Assembly (NCBI GenBank): GCA_028871345.1
Contig: JAGWNK010000012.1
Location: 1-64,000 of the forward strand
Length of the DNA: 64,000 nucleotides
Source of the DNA: Alphaproteobacteria bacterium
Lineage (GTDB): Bacteria; Pseudomonadota; Alphaproteobacteria; Micropepsales; Micropepsaceae
Direction: 5' to 3'
Under the pieces are notes generated by a model, which was not told the origin of the DNA, ran no database searches, and worked only from the letters and a program-made list of their open reading frames with translations. Of the stretch, positions 1-8,135 are shown piece by piece; position 1 is the first letter of the stretch; every line of letters begins with the position of its first letter. Position numbers and translations under genes: made by a program.

Positions 1-85
1 CCCCTTTCGCGCCCGCCTTTGCGCCCCGCGCCCCAGAAAAATTTCCGCTCCCACTTGCGACTGCGTCCAAAGCGAGATCGTTCAT
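1..85 (-). CDS. Partial hypothetical protein, N-terminus only
   Basis: An open frame runs leftwards off the window edge from an ATG at 85-83. A GAGAGGG Shine-Dalgarno lies just upstream on the minus strand. The 28 visible residues begin MNDLALDAVASGSGNFSG and are then rich in Gly, Ala and Lys. I recognise no family. It is divergent from the GTA cluster, so it may mark the cluster's left boundary. Seen: start codon, RBS and open frame. Everything about function is unknown. Confidence 0.4.
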   Translation of the reverse strand, partial: MNDLALDAVASGSGNFSGARGAKAGAKG

Positions 86-232
86 GTTGCCCTCTCGCGG
101 CTGATTGCGCCTTGAATCTCAAATCGAATTCGCTCTCGTGTCGCAGGCAAAAAATATTTTCGCCGACCCCTTGAAGCGCTCCGTTGCCATCGCCATTTCC
201 ACTACATCCCCACAATTGCATCGGTGACCCTC

Positions 233-619
233 ATGACGACGCCCGACGGCGAACTCGGCATGTCGTTCGACGTCCTCGCCGCGAAAGGCGTGACGCCGGA
301 GGATATCGACGAGAAATGGCTGGACGACATGGTGAAACGACTGTTTCGCGAACTGAAGCGCGAGCTCTCCCAGATGGAGAGCTCCAGGCCCGCCACGGGC
401 ATCGATCAGGCGCATCTGCGTGCCGCCAATGCGCGGGCGCTGGCCTCGCTCGAACGAACCCTGGAACGGCTCGCCTGCCTGGAACGGCAGCGCGTGCTCA
501 TCCGGGAAACCAAGGTGATGCTCAATCATGTCAATGCCCGCCAAGCCTTGGAGTGCCGACTGGATCAACGCCTTGCCGCCATCCGAGCGCTCCCAGCTCC
601 TGAAAGGATTGAGCGATGA
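233..619 (+). CDS. GTA gp1-like protein, putative small terminase subunit
   Basis: A small acidic, helical protein of about 128 residues with a probable coiled coil (AHLRAANARALASLERTL and onward). It sits directly upstream of, and overlaps by 92 bases, the large terminase. That is the position of g1 in R. capsulatus GTA, which acts as the small terminase (DNA recognition/packaging). The ATG at 233 is chosen; a GTG at 224 is equally possible and neither has a good Shine-Dalgarno. The assignment rests on position, size and helical character rather than a recognised motif. Confidence 0.6.
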   Translation: MTTPDGELGMSFDVLAAKGVTPEDIDEKWLDDMVKRLFRELKRELSQMESSRPATGIDQAHLRAANARALASLERTLERLACLERQRVLIRETKVMLNHVNARQALECRLDQRLAAIRALPAPERIER

Positions 620-1817
620 AGAGGCCTGGCTGCTCGGCTTCGGCTGGCCGTTCTGGTCCCGCCCGGAACAGCAGCCGCCCGCCGGTGACTGGAAGATCTG
701 GCTCTTCCTCGGCGGGCGCGGCGCGGGCAAGACGCGCGCGGGCGCCGAATGGATCGACCACGGCGTCGCCGCGGGCACCATGCATCGCATCGGTCTCGTC
801 GGCGCCACTTATGCCGACGCGCGCGCCGTGATGATCGAAGGCGAATCCGGCCTCCTGGCGGTGTCGCCCGGCGCCTCGTTCGAGCCGTCCAACCGGCGCA
901 TCCTGTGGCCGTCGGGCGCCGTCGCCACGGTGCTGACCGCGGAAGAACCCGACGGGGCGCGCGGCCATCAGTTCGACGCGGTGTGGGCCGACGAGTTCTG
1001 CAAATGGCCGCAGCCCCAGGCCATGCTCGACATGGTGCTGATGGCGCTGCGCCTGGGCAAAGACCCGCGCATGGCGGTCACCACCACGCCGCGCGCCATC
1101 GCACCGTTCAAGGCGCTGCTTGGGGCGCCCGACACGGTGGTGACGCGCTCGGCGACGCGCGACAACGCGGCCAATCTGGCGCCGACGTTCCTCGCCGGGC
1201 TCGAGCTGCGTTTCGCCGGCACGCGGCTCGGTCGCCAGGAGCTGGAAGCCGAGTTGATCGAGGACAACGACGCCGCCTTGTGGCGCCGCCCCTGGATCGA
1301 AGCGGCGCGGGTGAAGAAGGCGCCGGCGCTGGTGCGCGTCGTCGTGGCGGTCGATCCGCCGGCTTCGATCGCCGGCGACGAATGCGGCATCGTGGTGGCG
1401 GGTCTCGCCGAGAACGGCGCGGCCTATGTGCTCGCCGATTGTTCGGCGGGCGGGCTCACCGCCGCCGCCTGGGCGCGGCGCGTCGCCGAGGCCCATGACG
1501 GGTTCAAGGCTGACGCCGTGGTGGCCGAAGCCAACCAGGGCGGCGACATGCTGCGCCAGGTGCTGGTCGATGCGCTGCCTGACGCCTCGGTGCGCCTGGT
1601 GCATGCCACGCGCGACAAGCGCACGCGCGCCGCGCCGGCCGCCGCGCTCTACGAACAGGGCCGCGTCCATCATGTGGGCGCCTTCCCGGATCTGGAGGAT
1701 CAGATGTGCAACTACGACGGCGAAGGCCGCAGCCCCGACCGCATGGACGCCTTGGTATGGGCGCTCGCCCATCTCTTCCCGCCGCGGCGCGCCAAACCCA
1801 AGGTGCGCGCGGTGTGA
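528..1817 (+). CDS. GTA/phage terminase large subunit (gp2)
   Basis: The DNA-packaging motor ATPase/nuclease that loads DNA into proheads. Over 429 residues it shows Walker A GRGAGKT (63-69), Walker B with D155-E156 (AVWADEF), a TTTPR coupling motif (185-189) and a C-terminal RNase H-like nuclease domain starting at VAVDPP (first acidic residue D276), with further acidic residues near SPDRMDALVWA at the end. Size and the GGRGAGKTRAGAEW signature match GTA/HK97-type large terminases. The start at 528 lies inside g1, and MSMP allows a second in-frame ATG at 534. No integrase or cos-type features are nearby, in line with a GTA that packages host DNA. Confidence 0.95.
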   Translation: MSMPAKPWSADWINALPPSERSQLLKGLSDEEAWLLGFGWPFWSRPEQQPPAGDWKIWLFLGGRGAGKTRAGAEWIDHGVAAGTMHRIGLVGATYADARAVMIEGESGLLAVSPGASFEPSNRRILWPSGAVATVLTAEEPDGARGHQFDAVWADEFCKWPQPQAMLDMVLMALRLGKDPRMAVTTTPRAIAPFKALLGAPDTVVTRSATRDNAANLAPTFLAGLELRFAGTRLGRQELEAELIEDNDAALWRRPWIEAARVKKAPALVRVVVAVDPPASIAGDECGIVVAGLAENGAAYVLADCSAGGLTAAAWARRVAEAHDGFKADAVVAEANQGGDMLRQVLVDALPDASVRLVHATRDKRTRAAPAAALYEQGRVHHVGAFPDLEDQMCNYDGEGRSPDRMDALVWALAHLFPPRRAKPKVRAV

Positions 1818-2356
1818 GTTCCTGCCCCTGAAAGGGGAAGGGTCGATAGCGCCAGCGAATTCGACGCGAAGCAAGCGGGCGGGGTCGTGCCACGACCGTT
1901 GGCGGCTTGGTCCCTTCCGGACCGCCTGGCGGCGGTCCGACCCTCCTTTTTCAAGGGAGGCAAAGCGATCGCGCTCGCTTATTCCCGCTGCGCGCCGGAC
2001 GGCGGGGTCCTGTGCTTGGCGGCGGAAAGGCCCTCCTCTCCCGGAAGGGGGAGTGCAGGAGAGGAGGGTTCAGGTCGGCAGCGCGCCATGCGCGGCGCGC
2101 CGCTGGGCTTCCGGAGGCATCGGCCCGGTCGTGATCTTGCGGCGGTCTTCCCGATTGCCGGAACTGGCCGGCGCGCCGTTGCGGGATGGGATGTCCGTTG
2201 TCCCGCTTGCGCCTCGTTGGGTCGGTTGCCTCATGAGCACTTCTATTTTTGAACGGCTCCAGTGTAGCGCGGATTTCTTAACCAGAGGTTGTTCACCGAC
2301 CGGTAGAAGCGCCGCCCGCCGGTATTCAATGTACGCAGCAGAAACAGAGGCTTGAC
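1818..2356 (+). other. 539-bp non-coding spacer with fragments of the GTA repeat family
   Basis: No credible gene. It contains degenerate pieces of the palindromic family found elsewhere in the cluster: CCCCTGAAAGGGG (from 1828), CCCTCC-TTTTTC-AAGGGAGG (from about 1941) and a CCCTCCTCTCCCGGAAGGGGGAG stretch (about 2032-2053). Short frames across it (1887-2252, 1907-2134) have biased, repeat-derived composition. The last bases before 2357 carry an AGAGG Shine-Dalgarno for the portal gene. Confidence 0.6.
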
Positions 2357-3544
2357 ATGGAACTTCCCCGGTTCAACTTCGCACGTAAGACGCGCAATCG
2401 GGCCCCCGAGGTCAAATCGGCGCCGCCCTTGATCGCTCTGTCGCTGATGGGGGCGCCGCGCTGGAGCGGGCGCGATTTTCGCACCCTGGCCCGCGAAGGC
2501 GTGATCGGCAACGCGGTGGCCTATCGCTGCGTGCGCATGATCGCCGAAGGCGCCGCCGGCGTGCCGTGGCTGCTCTATGACGGCGACCGCGAGCTCGAGG
2601 CCCATGCGCTGCTGTCGCTGCTCGCCGCGCCCAATCCCCACGAGGAAGGCACCGCCTTGTTCGAGCGCTGGTATGCCTGGCTGCAATGCGCCGGCGACGC
2701 CTATCTCGAAGCGGTGTCGGCCTCCGGCGAGGTGCGCGAGCTTTACGCCCTGCGTCCCGACCGCGTCAGCGTGGTGGCCGACGGACGCGGCTGGCCGGCG
2801 GCTTACGACTACCGCCTCGACGGGCGCGTGACGCGCATCGCCCGCGACGCCTCGGGCTTCCTGCCGGTGCTGCACGCTTCGCTGTTCCATCCGCTCGACG
2901 ATCATTATGGCCTGTCGCCGATCCAGGCGGCGGGCAACGCTGTCGACGTGCACAACGCGGGCGCCGCCTGGACCAAGGCGCTGCTCGACAACGCGGCGCG
3001 GCCTTCCGGGGCGCTGGTCTACAAGGGTCCCGACGGCGCCCCCTCGCTCACCGACGATCAGTTCGTCCGCCTCAAGCGCGAGCTGGAGGAAGCCTATCAG
3101 GGCGCTTCGAACGCCGGCCGGCCGATGGTCCTGGAAGGCGGGCTCGACTGGCGCGCCATGAGCTATTCTCCGGCCGATCTCGATTTCTCGCGCTGCCGCG
3201 ACGTGGCCGCGCGCGAGATCGCATTGGCCTTCGGGGTGCCGCCGATGCTGCTCGGCATTCCCGGCGACAACACCTACGCCAATTATCGCGAGGCCAATCT
3301 GGTGTTCTGGCGACAGACCGTCCTGCCGCTGGTGGCGCGCACGGCACGCGCGCTGACCAAATGGCTGGCGCCGCGCTTCGGCGACACGCTGCGCCTCGGT
3401 TACGATTCCGATGCGGTGGATGCGCTGGCGCTGGAGCGCGAAGCGGTATGGGACCGTCTCTCCGCTGCAAGCTTCCTCACGCTCAACGAACGGCGCGCCG
3501 CCGCCGGCTATTCGCCGGTCGAGGGCGGGGACGCGATGGGGTGA
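2357..3544 (+). CDS. HK97-family portal protein (GTA gp3)
   Basis: Forms the dodecameric portal ring at the capsid vertex through which DNA is packaged and ejected. The 395-residue sequence has the HK97 portal pattern: VAYRCVRMIAEGAAGVPW near residue 55-72, HASLFHPLDDHYGLSPIQAA in the middle, and FGVPPMLLGIPGDNTYANYREA in the C-terminal third. Length is normal for GTA portals. The ATG follows AGAGG at a suitable distance. It lies between terminase and the small gp3.5 as in other GTA clusters. Confidence 0.95.
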   Translation: MELPRFNFARKTRNRAPEVKSAPPLIALSLMGAPRWSGRDFRTLAREGVIGNAVAYRCVRMIAEGAAGVPWLLYDGDRELEAHALLSLLAAPNPHEEGTALFERWYAWLQCAGDAYLEAVSASGEVRELYALRPDRVSVVADGRGWPAAYDYRLDGRVTRIARDASGFLPVLHASLFHPLDDHYGLSPIQAAGNAVDVHNAGAAWTKALLDNAARPSGALVYKGPDGAPSLTDDQFVRLKRELEEAYQGASNAGRPMVLEGGLDWRAMSYSPADLDFSRCRDVAAREIALAFGVPPMLLGIPGDNTYANYREANLVFWRQTVLPLVARTARALTKWLAPRFGDTLRLGYDSDAVDALALEREAVWDRLSAASFLTLNERRAAAGYSPVEGGDAMG

Positions 3545-3635
3545 GGTGCGGGCCTGACCACCATTGTCATCCCGGACGCGCCCGACTCGATGCGCAGATT
3601 GATGCCCTTTCAAGAAGACTTGCAGTGAGCCACCC

Positions 3636-3899
3636 ATGACCCTCACCGAATTCGTCCAGCCCGTGCTGGACAAGCGCATCCCGGCCGCCCTCGTGGCGGC
3701 CTTTTTGTTGCAGACGGCCGGCGCCCTGTTCTGGGCCGGCACCGCGGCGGAACGCATCTCGACGCTGGAGCGCACGCTCGCCGCCGACCAGTCGGCCATC
3801 GCCCGCGTCGCCGTGCTGGAAGACCGCATCGCCGCCATCAAGCAGAGCCTCGATCGCATCGAAGGCAAGTTGGATCGGAAACAGACTGATCGCGATTGA
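3636..3899 (+). CDS. GTA gp3.5-like small membrane protein
   Basis: 87 residues: a short N-terminal amphipathic part, one hydrophobic segment (about 17-37, IPAALVAAFLLQTAGALFW), then a coiled coil with heptads (ERISTLERTLAADQSAIARV, LEDRIAAIKQSLDRIEGKL). It occupies the slot between portal and protease where R. capsulatus GTA has ORF g3.5. Its role is not established; a membrane-anchored assembly factor is possible. Upstream at about 3564-3575 is TGTCATCCCGGA, which looks like one end of the second repeat type described at 4582. Confidence 0.7.
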   Translation: MTLTEFVQPVLDKRIPAALVAAFLLQTAGALFWAGTAAERISTLERTLAADQSAIARVAVLEDRIAAIKQSLDRIEGKLDRKQTDRD

Positions 3900-3906
3900 G
3901 ATCGGA

Positions 3907-4020
3907 CCCTCCCCTTGAGGCAGGGTCGAAACGCGAAGCGTTTCGGGGAGGCCGCGCTTGGCCGAACCCCTCACCGAAAGATCCGCCGCGCGAATTTTTC
4001 GCCTCCCCTCAAGGAGGGAG
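3907..4020 (+). repeat. GTA intergenic palindromic repeat, copy upstream of protease
   Basis: Two terminal palindromes (CCCTCCCCTTGAGGCAGGG at the left, CCTCCCCTCAAGGAGGG at the right) flank smaller hairpins, including CGAAACGCGAAGCGTTTCG. The right arm ends 17 bases before the protease ATG. Same architecture as copies at 5966, 6670, 8055, 9791, 10854 and 11422. Confidence 0.8.
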
Positions 4021-4037
4021 CGAAAAAGAAGGACACC

Positions 4038-4637
4038 ATGACCACCATCCGCACCATCCGCCGGCCGCTGGCGCATGCCAGCGCGCCCGCGCGCCTCGCT
4101 CTCGATGCCGACGAGTTCGAAGGCTACGCCTCGCTGTTCGGCGTGCCCGACGGCGCGGGCGACGTCGTGGCGCCCGGCGCCTTCGCCGCCTCGCTGCGCA
4201 AACGCCCGCCCGCCGAAGTGCGCATGCTCTACCAGCATTCGGCGCTCGAGCCGCTCGGCGTGTGGCAGACCATCCGCGAAGACGGGCGCGGCCTCTATGT
4301 CCGCGGCCGCCTGGTGCTCGACGTGCGGCGCGCCCGCGAGGTGCGCGCGCTGATCCGCGACGGGGCGCTCAACGGCCTGTCGATCGGCTTTCGCACCCGC
4401 CGCGCCGTGCGCGATGCGAAGACGGGCCTGCGCCGCCTCACCGAGATCGAGCTGTGGGAGATCTCGATCGTCACCTTCCCGCTGCTCGCCGGCTCCGCCG
4501 TCACCGCGCTCGGAGGAAAGGGCACCGCGCTTGCGGCAACGATCACGCAGGCGACGAACCAACTTCGCCAACAAAACAATCTGTCATCCCGGCCAAGCGA
4601 TTGCGAGAGCAATTGCGCGAGCCGGGACCCACCGTGA
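4038..4637 (+). CDS. HK97-family prohead protease (GTA gp4)
   Basis: Serine protease (S78 type) that matures the capsid by cleaving the capsid protein's scaffold-like N-terminus. The 199-residue protein has the family core EGYASLFGVPDGAGDVVAPGAF (28-49), catalytic H67 (MLYQHSALEPLG) and S115 (NGLSIGFRT), then LWEISIVTFPLL (139-150). The start is the ATG at 4038 behind AAGGACACC; the frame stays open upstream only through repeat DNA. The last ~18 residues (from about LSSRPSDCESNCASRDPP) are encoded by an inserted palindromic repeat that begins at 4582, so the native C-terminus has been replaced by repeat-derived sequence. Confidence 0.92.
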   Translation: MTTIRTIRRPLAHASAPARLALDADEFEGYASLFGVPDGAGDVVAPGAFAASLRKRPPAEVRMLYQHSALEPLGVWQTIREDGRGLYVRGRLVLDVRRAREVRALIRDGALNGLSIGFRTRRAVRDAKTGLRRLTEIELWEISIVTFPLLAGSAVTALGGKGTALAATITQATNQLRQQNNLSSRPSDCESNCASRDPP

Positions 4638-4686
4638 CGCGTCCTGGTGGGTCCCGGATAGCCGCTTCGCGGCTTCCGGGATGACA
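4582..4686 (+). repeat. 105-bp palindromic repeat, TGTCATCCCGG type
   Basis: Bounded by inverted ends TGTCATCCCGG (4582-4592) and CCGGGATGACA (4676-4686). Inside are further complementary pieces (GAGCCGGGACCCACC with GGTGGGTCCCGG; AGCCGCTTCGCGGCT). It is a different family from the CCCTCCC repeats. It supplies the end and stop codon of the protease gene and lies 36 bases before the capsid gene. Confidence 0.8.
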
Positions 4687-4722
4687 GGACGTAATTCGGA
4701 ATTTCCAACGGAGACATTGAAC

Positions 4723-5955
4723 ATGGAACTCGAATCCAAAGCCCTCGCGTCGCCCGACATCAAGGACGCCTTCGAGGAATTCCTGCGCGCCTTCGAGGCC
4801 TTCAAGGAGGCCAATGACAACCGCCTGGGTGAGCTGGAATCGCACTCGGCCGACGTCGTCACGGAAGAGAAGGTCGAGCGCATCAACCGCGCCCTCGACG
4901 AGCAGAAGCGCACCCTCGACGCGCTGACGCTGGAGGCCGCCCGTCCCGCCATCGCCGCCGAGCGCAAATCGGCGCCCGCCGCGCGCGAGCACAAGGCCGC
5001 CTTCGAGCGCTATGTGCGCAAGGGCGACGCCTCCGGTCTCGACGCCCTCGAGCTGAAGGCGCTGTCGGCCGGCTCCAACGCCGACGGCGGCTACACGGTG
5101 CCCCTCGAGATCGAGCAGACCATCGACCGCGTCATGGCCAAGGTGTCGCCGCTGCGCGCCATCGCTTCGGTGCGCCAGATCGGCAGCCAGGTCTACCGCA
5201 AGCCGATCGCCACGGCGGGCGCCGCCACCGGCTGGGTCGCCGAGACCGACGCGCGGCCGCAGACCGGCACGCCGACGCTGTCGGCCATCGATTATCCGAC
5301 CATGGAGCTCTACGCCATGCCGGCGGCCACCCAGACGCTGCTCGACGATTCCCAGGTCGATCTCGAACAGTGGCTGGCGGGCGAAGTGCAGAGCGTGTTC
5401 GCCGAACAGGAAGGCGCGGCCTTCATTTCGGGCAACGGCACCACCCAGCCCAAGGGCCTGCTGGCCGAGACCAAGGTCGCCGACGCCTCGTGGACATGGG
5501 GCAATCTCGGCTACATCGCCTCGGGCGCCGACGGCGCCTTCGCCTCCAGCGATCCCGCCGATGCGCTGGTCACGCTGGCCTATGCGCCCAAGCAGGGCTA
5601 TCGCGCCAACGGCGCCTGGCTGATGAACCGCAAGACCGAGAGCGTCATCCGCAGGTTCAAGGACGGCCAGAACAACTACATCTGGCAGCCCGGCGCGGCG
5701 GCGGGCCAGCCGGCCACCTTGTTCGGTTATCCGGTGGCCGAAGCCGAAGACATGCCCGACATCGCCTCGGGCGCCTACGCCATCGCCTTCGGCGATTTCG
5801 CGCGCGGCTATCTCATCGTCGACCGCATCGGCCTCAGGGTGCTGCGCGATCCCTACTCGGCCAAGCCCTACGTGCTATTCTACACCACCAAGCGCGTGGG
5901 CGGCGGCGTGCAGAACTACGAAGCCGTCAAGCTGATGAAGTTCGCGGCGAGCTAA
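4723..5955 (+). CDS. HK97-fold major capsid protein (GTA gp5)
   Basis: Builds the GTA head. 410 residues from the ATG at 4723, which follows an ACGGAG Shine-Dalgarno; the frame is open far upstream but only through the protease gene and repeat. Residues ~10-75 form a helical delta-domain (AFEEFLRAFEAFKEANDNRL), then a linker to about 110 (KSAPAAREHKAAFERYVRKG) that probably holds the protease site. The rest is the HK97 fold: GGYTVPLEIEQTIDRV, then TGWVAETDARPQTG, AFISGNGTTQPKGLL and RVGGGVQNYEAVKLMKFAAS at the end. All are typical of GTA/HK97 capsids. Confidence 0.95.
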   Translation: MELESKALASPDIKDAFEEFLRAFEAFKEANDNRLGELESHSADVVTEEKVERINRALDEQKRTLDALTLEAARPAIAAERKSAPAAREHKAAFERYVRKGDASGLDALELKALSAGSNADGGYTVPLEIEQTIDRVMAKVSPLRAIASVRQIGSQVYRKPIATAGAATGWVAETDARPQTGTPTLSAIDYPTMELYAMPAATQTLLDDSQVDLEQWLAGEVQSVFAEQEGAAFISGNGTTQPKGLLAETKVADASWTWGNLGYIASGADGAFASSDPADALVTLAYAPKQGYRANGAWLMNRKTESVIRRFKDGQNNYIWQPGAAAGQPATLFGYPVAEAEDMPDIASGAYAIAFGDFARGYLIVDRIGLRVLRDPYSAKPYVLFYTTKRVGGGVQNYEAVKLMKFAAS

Positions 5956-5965
5956 CGCGCTTTTG

Positions 5966-6093
5966 CTCCCCCCTTGAGGGGGAGCCAAAATCGCGAAGCG
6001 ATTTTGGTGGGGGGTTCGCGAGCGCAGCGTGCGCTTCGCGCACCCCTCCCCGAATTTCGCTGCGCGAAATTCGACCCTCCCTCAAGGGGAGGG
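5966..6093 (+). repeat. GTA intergenic palindromic repeat, fullest copy
   Basis: CTCCCCCCTTGAGGGGGAG at the left and CCCTCCCTCAAGGGGAGGG at the right. Between them are AAAATCGCGAAGCGATTTT, GCGCAGCGTGCGC/TTCGCG and GAATTTCGCTGCGCGAAATTC, each a self-complementary hairpin. It fills the gap between capsid gene and gp6 and ends 13 bases before the gp6 ATG. I use this copy as the reference for the family. Confidence 0.85.
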
Positions 6094-6106
6094 TGAAGGA
6101 CCCTCC

Positions 6107-6658
6107 ATGTCTCTTCAACTCGTCACGCCCGCCTCGGCCTCTCCGGTGTCGCTCGCCGAGGCCAAGGCGCATCTGAAACTCGACACCGACGACGACGATG
6201 CGCGCCTCACCGCCATGATCGCCGCCGCCGCCACGCGGGCCGAATGGCACACCGGGCGCGCCTTCCTGACCCAGGGCTGGATCCTGTGGCTCGACCAATG
6301 GCCCCATGACGGCATCGCGGAGATTCCGCTGCCGCCGCTGCAGGCGGTGAGCGAAGTGGCGTTCCACGATCCGCAGGACGAGCGCAGCGTCGCCGATCCT
6401 TCGGCTTATCGCGTGGAGAGCGCGGCGGAGCCGGGACGGCTCGTGTTCGCGGATTCGCCGCCGCGCCTGCGCCGCACCGCGGCCATCGAGATCGCCTTCA
6501 CCGCGGGCTACGGCGACGCTGCGGCGGTGCCGCAGGCCGTCAAGGAAGCGATCCTCGAGATCGTCGCCGACCTCTATGCCCACCGCGGCGACGAATACGG
6601 CCCCGTCGGCCTCGCCGGCCAGGCTCTGTTGGCGCCCTACCGGATGCTGAAGGTGTAG
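6107..6658 (+). CDS. Head-tail connector protein (GTA gp6)
   Basis: 183 residues. The N-terminus SPVSLAEAKAHLKLDTDDDDARLTAMIAAA followed by AEWHTGRAFLTQGWILWLDQWP is the signature of phage gp6/HK97 gp6-like (phiE125 gp8-type) connectors, which dock on the portal and join head to tail. The C-terminus has the family's VPQAVKEAILEIVADLYAHR helix. The ATG at 6107 is chosen because the upstream 26 codons of the open frame are repeat sequence; the GGGTGAAGGA of the repeat end serves as the ribosome binding site. Confidence 0.9.
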   Translation: MSLQLVTPASASPVSLAEAKAHLKLDTDDDDARLTAMIAAAATRAEWHTGRAFLTQGWILWLDQWPHDGIAEIPLPPLQAVSEVAFHDPQDERSVADPSAYRVESAAEPGRLVFADSPPRLRRTAAIEIAFTAGYGDAAAVPQAVKEAILEIVADLYAHRGDEYGPVGLAGQALLAPYRMLKV

Positions 6659-6669
6659 CTCGTTCATTT

Positions 6670-6857
6670 CCCTCCCTTGAAGAAGGGAGGGTCGGACCGC
6701 CAAAGGCGGTTCGTAGCGACAGCGTGCGAACGGGAGGGATCAGGCCGCCATCGTGGCATGACCCCCGCCTGTTCTCCTCCGCTTGCTCCGCAAGCTCTGC
6801 AGAGCGTCCTCCCCCTTTCAGGGCGAGGAATCACTGGACCTCCCCACAAGGGGGAGG
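6670..6857 (+). repeat. GTA intergenic repeat, composite copy upstream of gp7
   Basis: Starts with CCCTCCCTTGAAGAAGGGAGGG and ends with CTCCCCACAAGGGGGAG-GCGAAGGA. The interior holds GGACCGCCAAAGGCGGTTCG and CTCCGCTTGCTCCGCAAGC-type palindromes. Longer than the other copies, so it may be two elements nested or adjacent. It ends 15 bases before the gp7 ATG. The 214-bp gap between gp6 and gp7 contains nothing else. Confidence 0.7.
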
Positions 6858-6872
6858 CGAAGGACACACCCC

Positions 6873-7187
6873 ATGCTCGGTTCTCTCGACCAGCGCGCGG
6901 CGCTGGAAGCCTTGACGCTCACCCCGGATTGCGGCGGCGGCTACAGCGATGCCTGGCAGACCTTCGCGGTCGTCTGGGTGTCGCTCCACCCGGTCGCCGC
7001 CAACGACGCCTTCGGCCCCGACACCGCGGAATCGCGGGCGCGGTACCGCATCCTGCTGCGCCGGCGCGCCGATGTCGCGCCCGGCCAGCGCGTCGTCATC
7101 GGCGCGCGCTGCTTCGCCGTCCGCGCCATCCTCGATGAAGGCCCGCGCGCGCCGCTCATGACTCTCTTGTGCGAGGACGTGCCATGA
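6873..7187 (+). CDS. Head closure / head-tail adaptor protein (GTA gp7)
   Basis: 104 residues beginning MLGSLDQRAALEAL. The pattern of an SPP1 gp16-like head-tail joining protein is visible: a short N-terminal strand-rich section, WQTFAVVWVSLHPV, SRARYRILLRRRADVAPGQRVVIG and a closing FAVRAILDEGPRAPLMTLLCEDV. It seals the connector to the tail. The ATG at 6873 follows GGAGGCGAAGGA from the repeat end. The stop overlaps the next start (ATGA at 7184). Confidence 0.85.
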   Translation: MLGSLDQRAALEALTLTPDCGGGYSDAWQTFAVVWVSLHPVAANDAFGPDTAESRARYRILLRRRADVAPGQRVVIGARCFAVRAILDEGPRAPLMTLLCEDVP

Positions 7188-7588
7188 CCCCGGCGAGCTG
7201 GGCCTTGCAGCAGGCGGTGTTCGCTGTGCTGGCGACGAGCGCGGCGGTGCGCGCGCTCGCCGGCGAGCGCGTCTTCGATGCCGTGCCGCGCGGCGCGGCC
7301 TTTCCCTATGTCGTTCTCGGCGACGCGGTCGAGACGGCCGCCGGCACCGCGACCGACGACGCCAGCGAGCACCGCCTGGTGGTCCGCGCCTGGTCGCGCG
7401 CCGGCGGTCACAGGGAATCGAAGCTTCTCGCCCGGGCGATCTGCGAGGCGCTCGACGGCGCCGTGCTCGACCTCGACGGCCACACGCTGATCGACCTTCG
7501 CTTGCGGGAAGCCGAATACGTCCGCGAACACGACGGGGCGACCTTTCGCGCCGCGCTCACCTTCCGGGCCATCACCGAACCGAACTGA
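7184..7588 (+). CDS. DUF3168-type tail terminator/completion protein (GTA gp8)
   Basis: 134 residues with the DUF3168 layout: an N-terminal helix (LQQAVFAVLATSAAVRALAG), then RVFDAVPRGAAFPYVVLGDAVE, EHRLVVRAWSRAGG, a middle helix (KLLARAICEALDGAVLDLDGH) and a final strand (REHDGATFRAALTFRAITEP). Such proteins cap the tail tube at the head-proximal end. Translation is probably coupled to gp7 through the four-base ATGA overlap. Confidence 0.87.
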   Translation: MTPASWALQQAVFAVLATSAAVRALAGERVFDAVPRGAAFPYVVLGDAVETAAGTATDDASEHRLVVRAWSRAGGHRESKLLARAICEALDGAVLDLDGHTLIDLRLREAEYVREHDGATFRAALTFRAITEPN

Positions 7589-7599
7589 AGGAGACCACC

Positions 7600-8010
7600 A
7601 TGTCCGCACAGCGCGGCAGAGACCTGTTGATCAAGATCGGCGACGGCGCCACGCCGGAAGCCTTCACCACCGTCGCGGGCCTGCGGGCCACGACGCTCGC
7701 CTTCAACGCCACCAATGTCGACATCACCAATGCCGACTCCGCCGACCAGTGGCGCGAGCTGCTGGCCGCGGGTGTCAAGTCCGCCGCCATCTCGGGTTCC
7801 GGCGTGTTCAAGGATGCGGCAAGCGACGCGGCTCTGCGCGCCGCCTTCTTCGCCCAGGCCATATGCAACTGGCAGATCGTCATCCCCGATTTCGGCACGG
7901 TGTCGGGGCCGTTCAAGCTCGCCTCGCTGCAATACGAAGGCCCTTACGACGGCGAGGTGAAGATCGCGCTGTCGCTCGCCTCCGCCGGCGCGCTGTCGTT
8001 CGCGGCGTAG
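7600..8010 (+). CDS. TP901-1-family major tail (tube) protein (GTA gp9)
   Basis: 136 residues. RGRDLLIKIGDG near the N-terminus, TTLAFNATNVDITNADSADQW, and the closing GPFKLASLQYEGPYDGEVKIALSLASAG match the TP901-1 major tail protein family, which polymerises into the tail tube. The start has one of the best Shine-Dalgarno sequences in the cluster (AAGGAGACCACC before ATG), fitting a protein needed in many copies. Confidence 0.92.
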   Translation: MSAQRGRDLLIKIGDGATPEAFTTVAGLRATTLAFNATNVDITNADSADQWRELLAAGVKSAAISGSGVFKDAASDAALRAAFFAQAICNWQIVIPDFGTVSGPFKLASLQYEGPYDGEVKIALSLASAGALSFAA

Positions 8011-8054
8011 CGTCCGCCGATGACCCCGCCCCTGTGGAATGACAGCGGCGATGA

Positions 8055-8118
8055 CCCCTCAAGGGGAGGTACGAAAGTCCGCTGGGCGAAGTTCGACCTT
8101 CCTTCAAGGAAAGCGTGA
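8055..8118 (+). repeat. GTA intergenic repeat, short copy upstream of gp10
   Basis: CCCCTCAAGGGGAGG at the left, GTCCGCTGGGCGAAGTTCGACC in the middle and CTTCCTTCAAGGAAAG at the right. It is shorter and more degenerate than the copy at 5966. It ends 17 bases before the gp10 ATG. Confidence 0.7.
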
Positions 8119-8135
8119 AGAAATGAGGATTTCCC

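Noticed and set aside
531-1874. 447-residue minus-strand frame across the terminase
   Set aside because: GC-rich shadow of the terminase with Arg/Ala/Gly-heavy composition; no RBS or domain. The same applies to long antisense frames across the other GTA genes (for example 9509-11038 and 10710-13157).
1887-2252. Possible gene in the spacer before the portal
   Set aside because: Composed of palindromic repeat fragments; two overlapping frames look equally plausible, and neither has an RBS.
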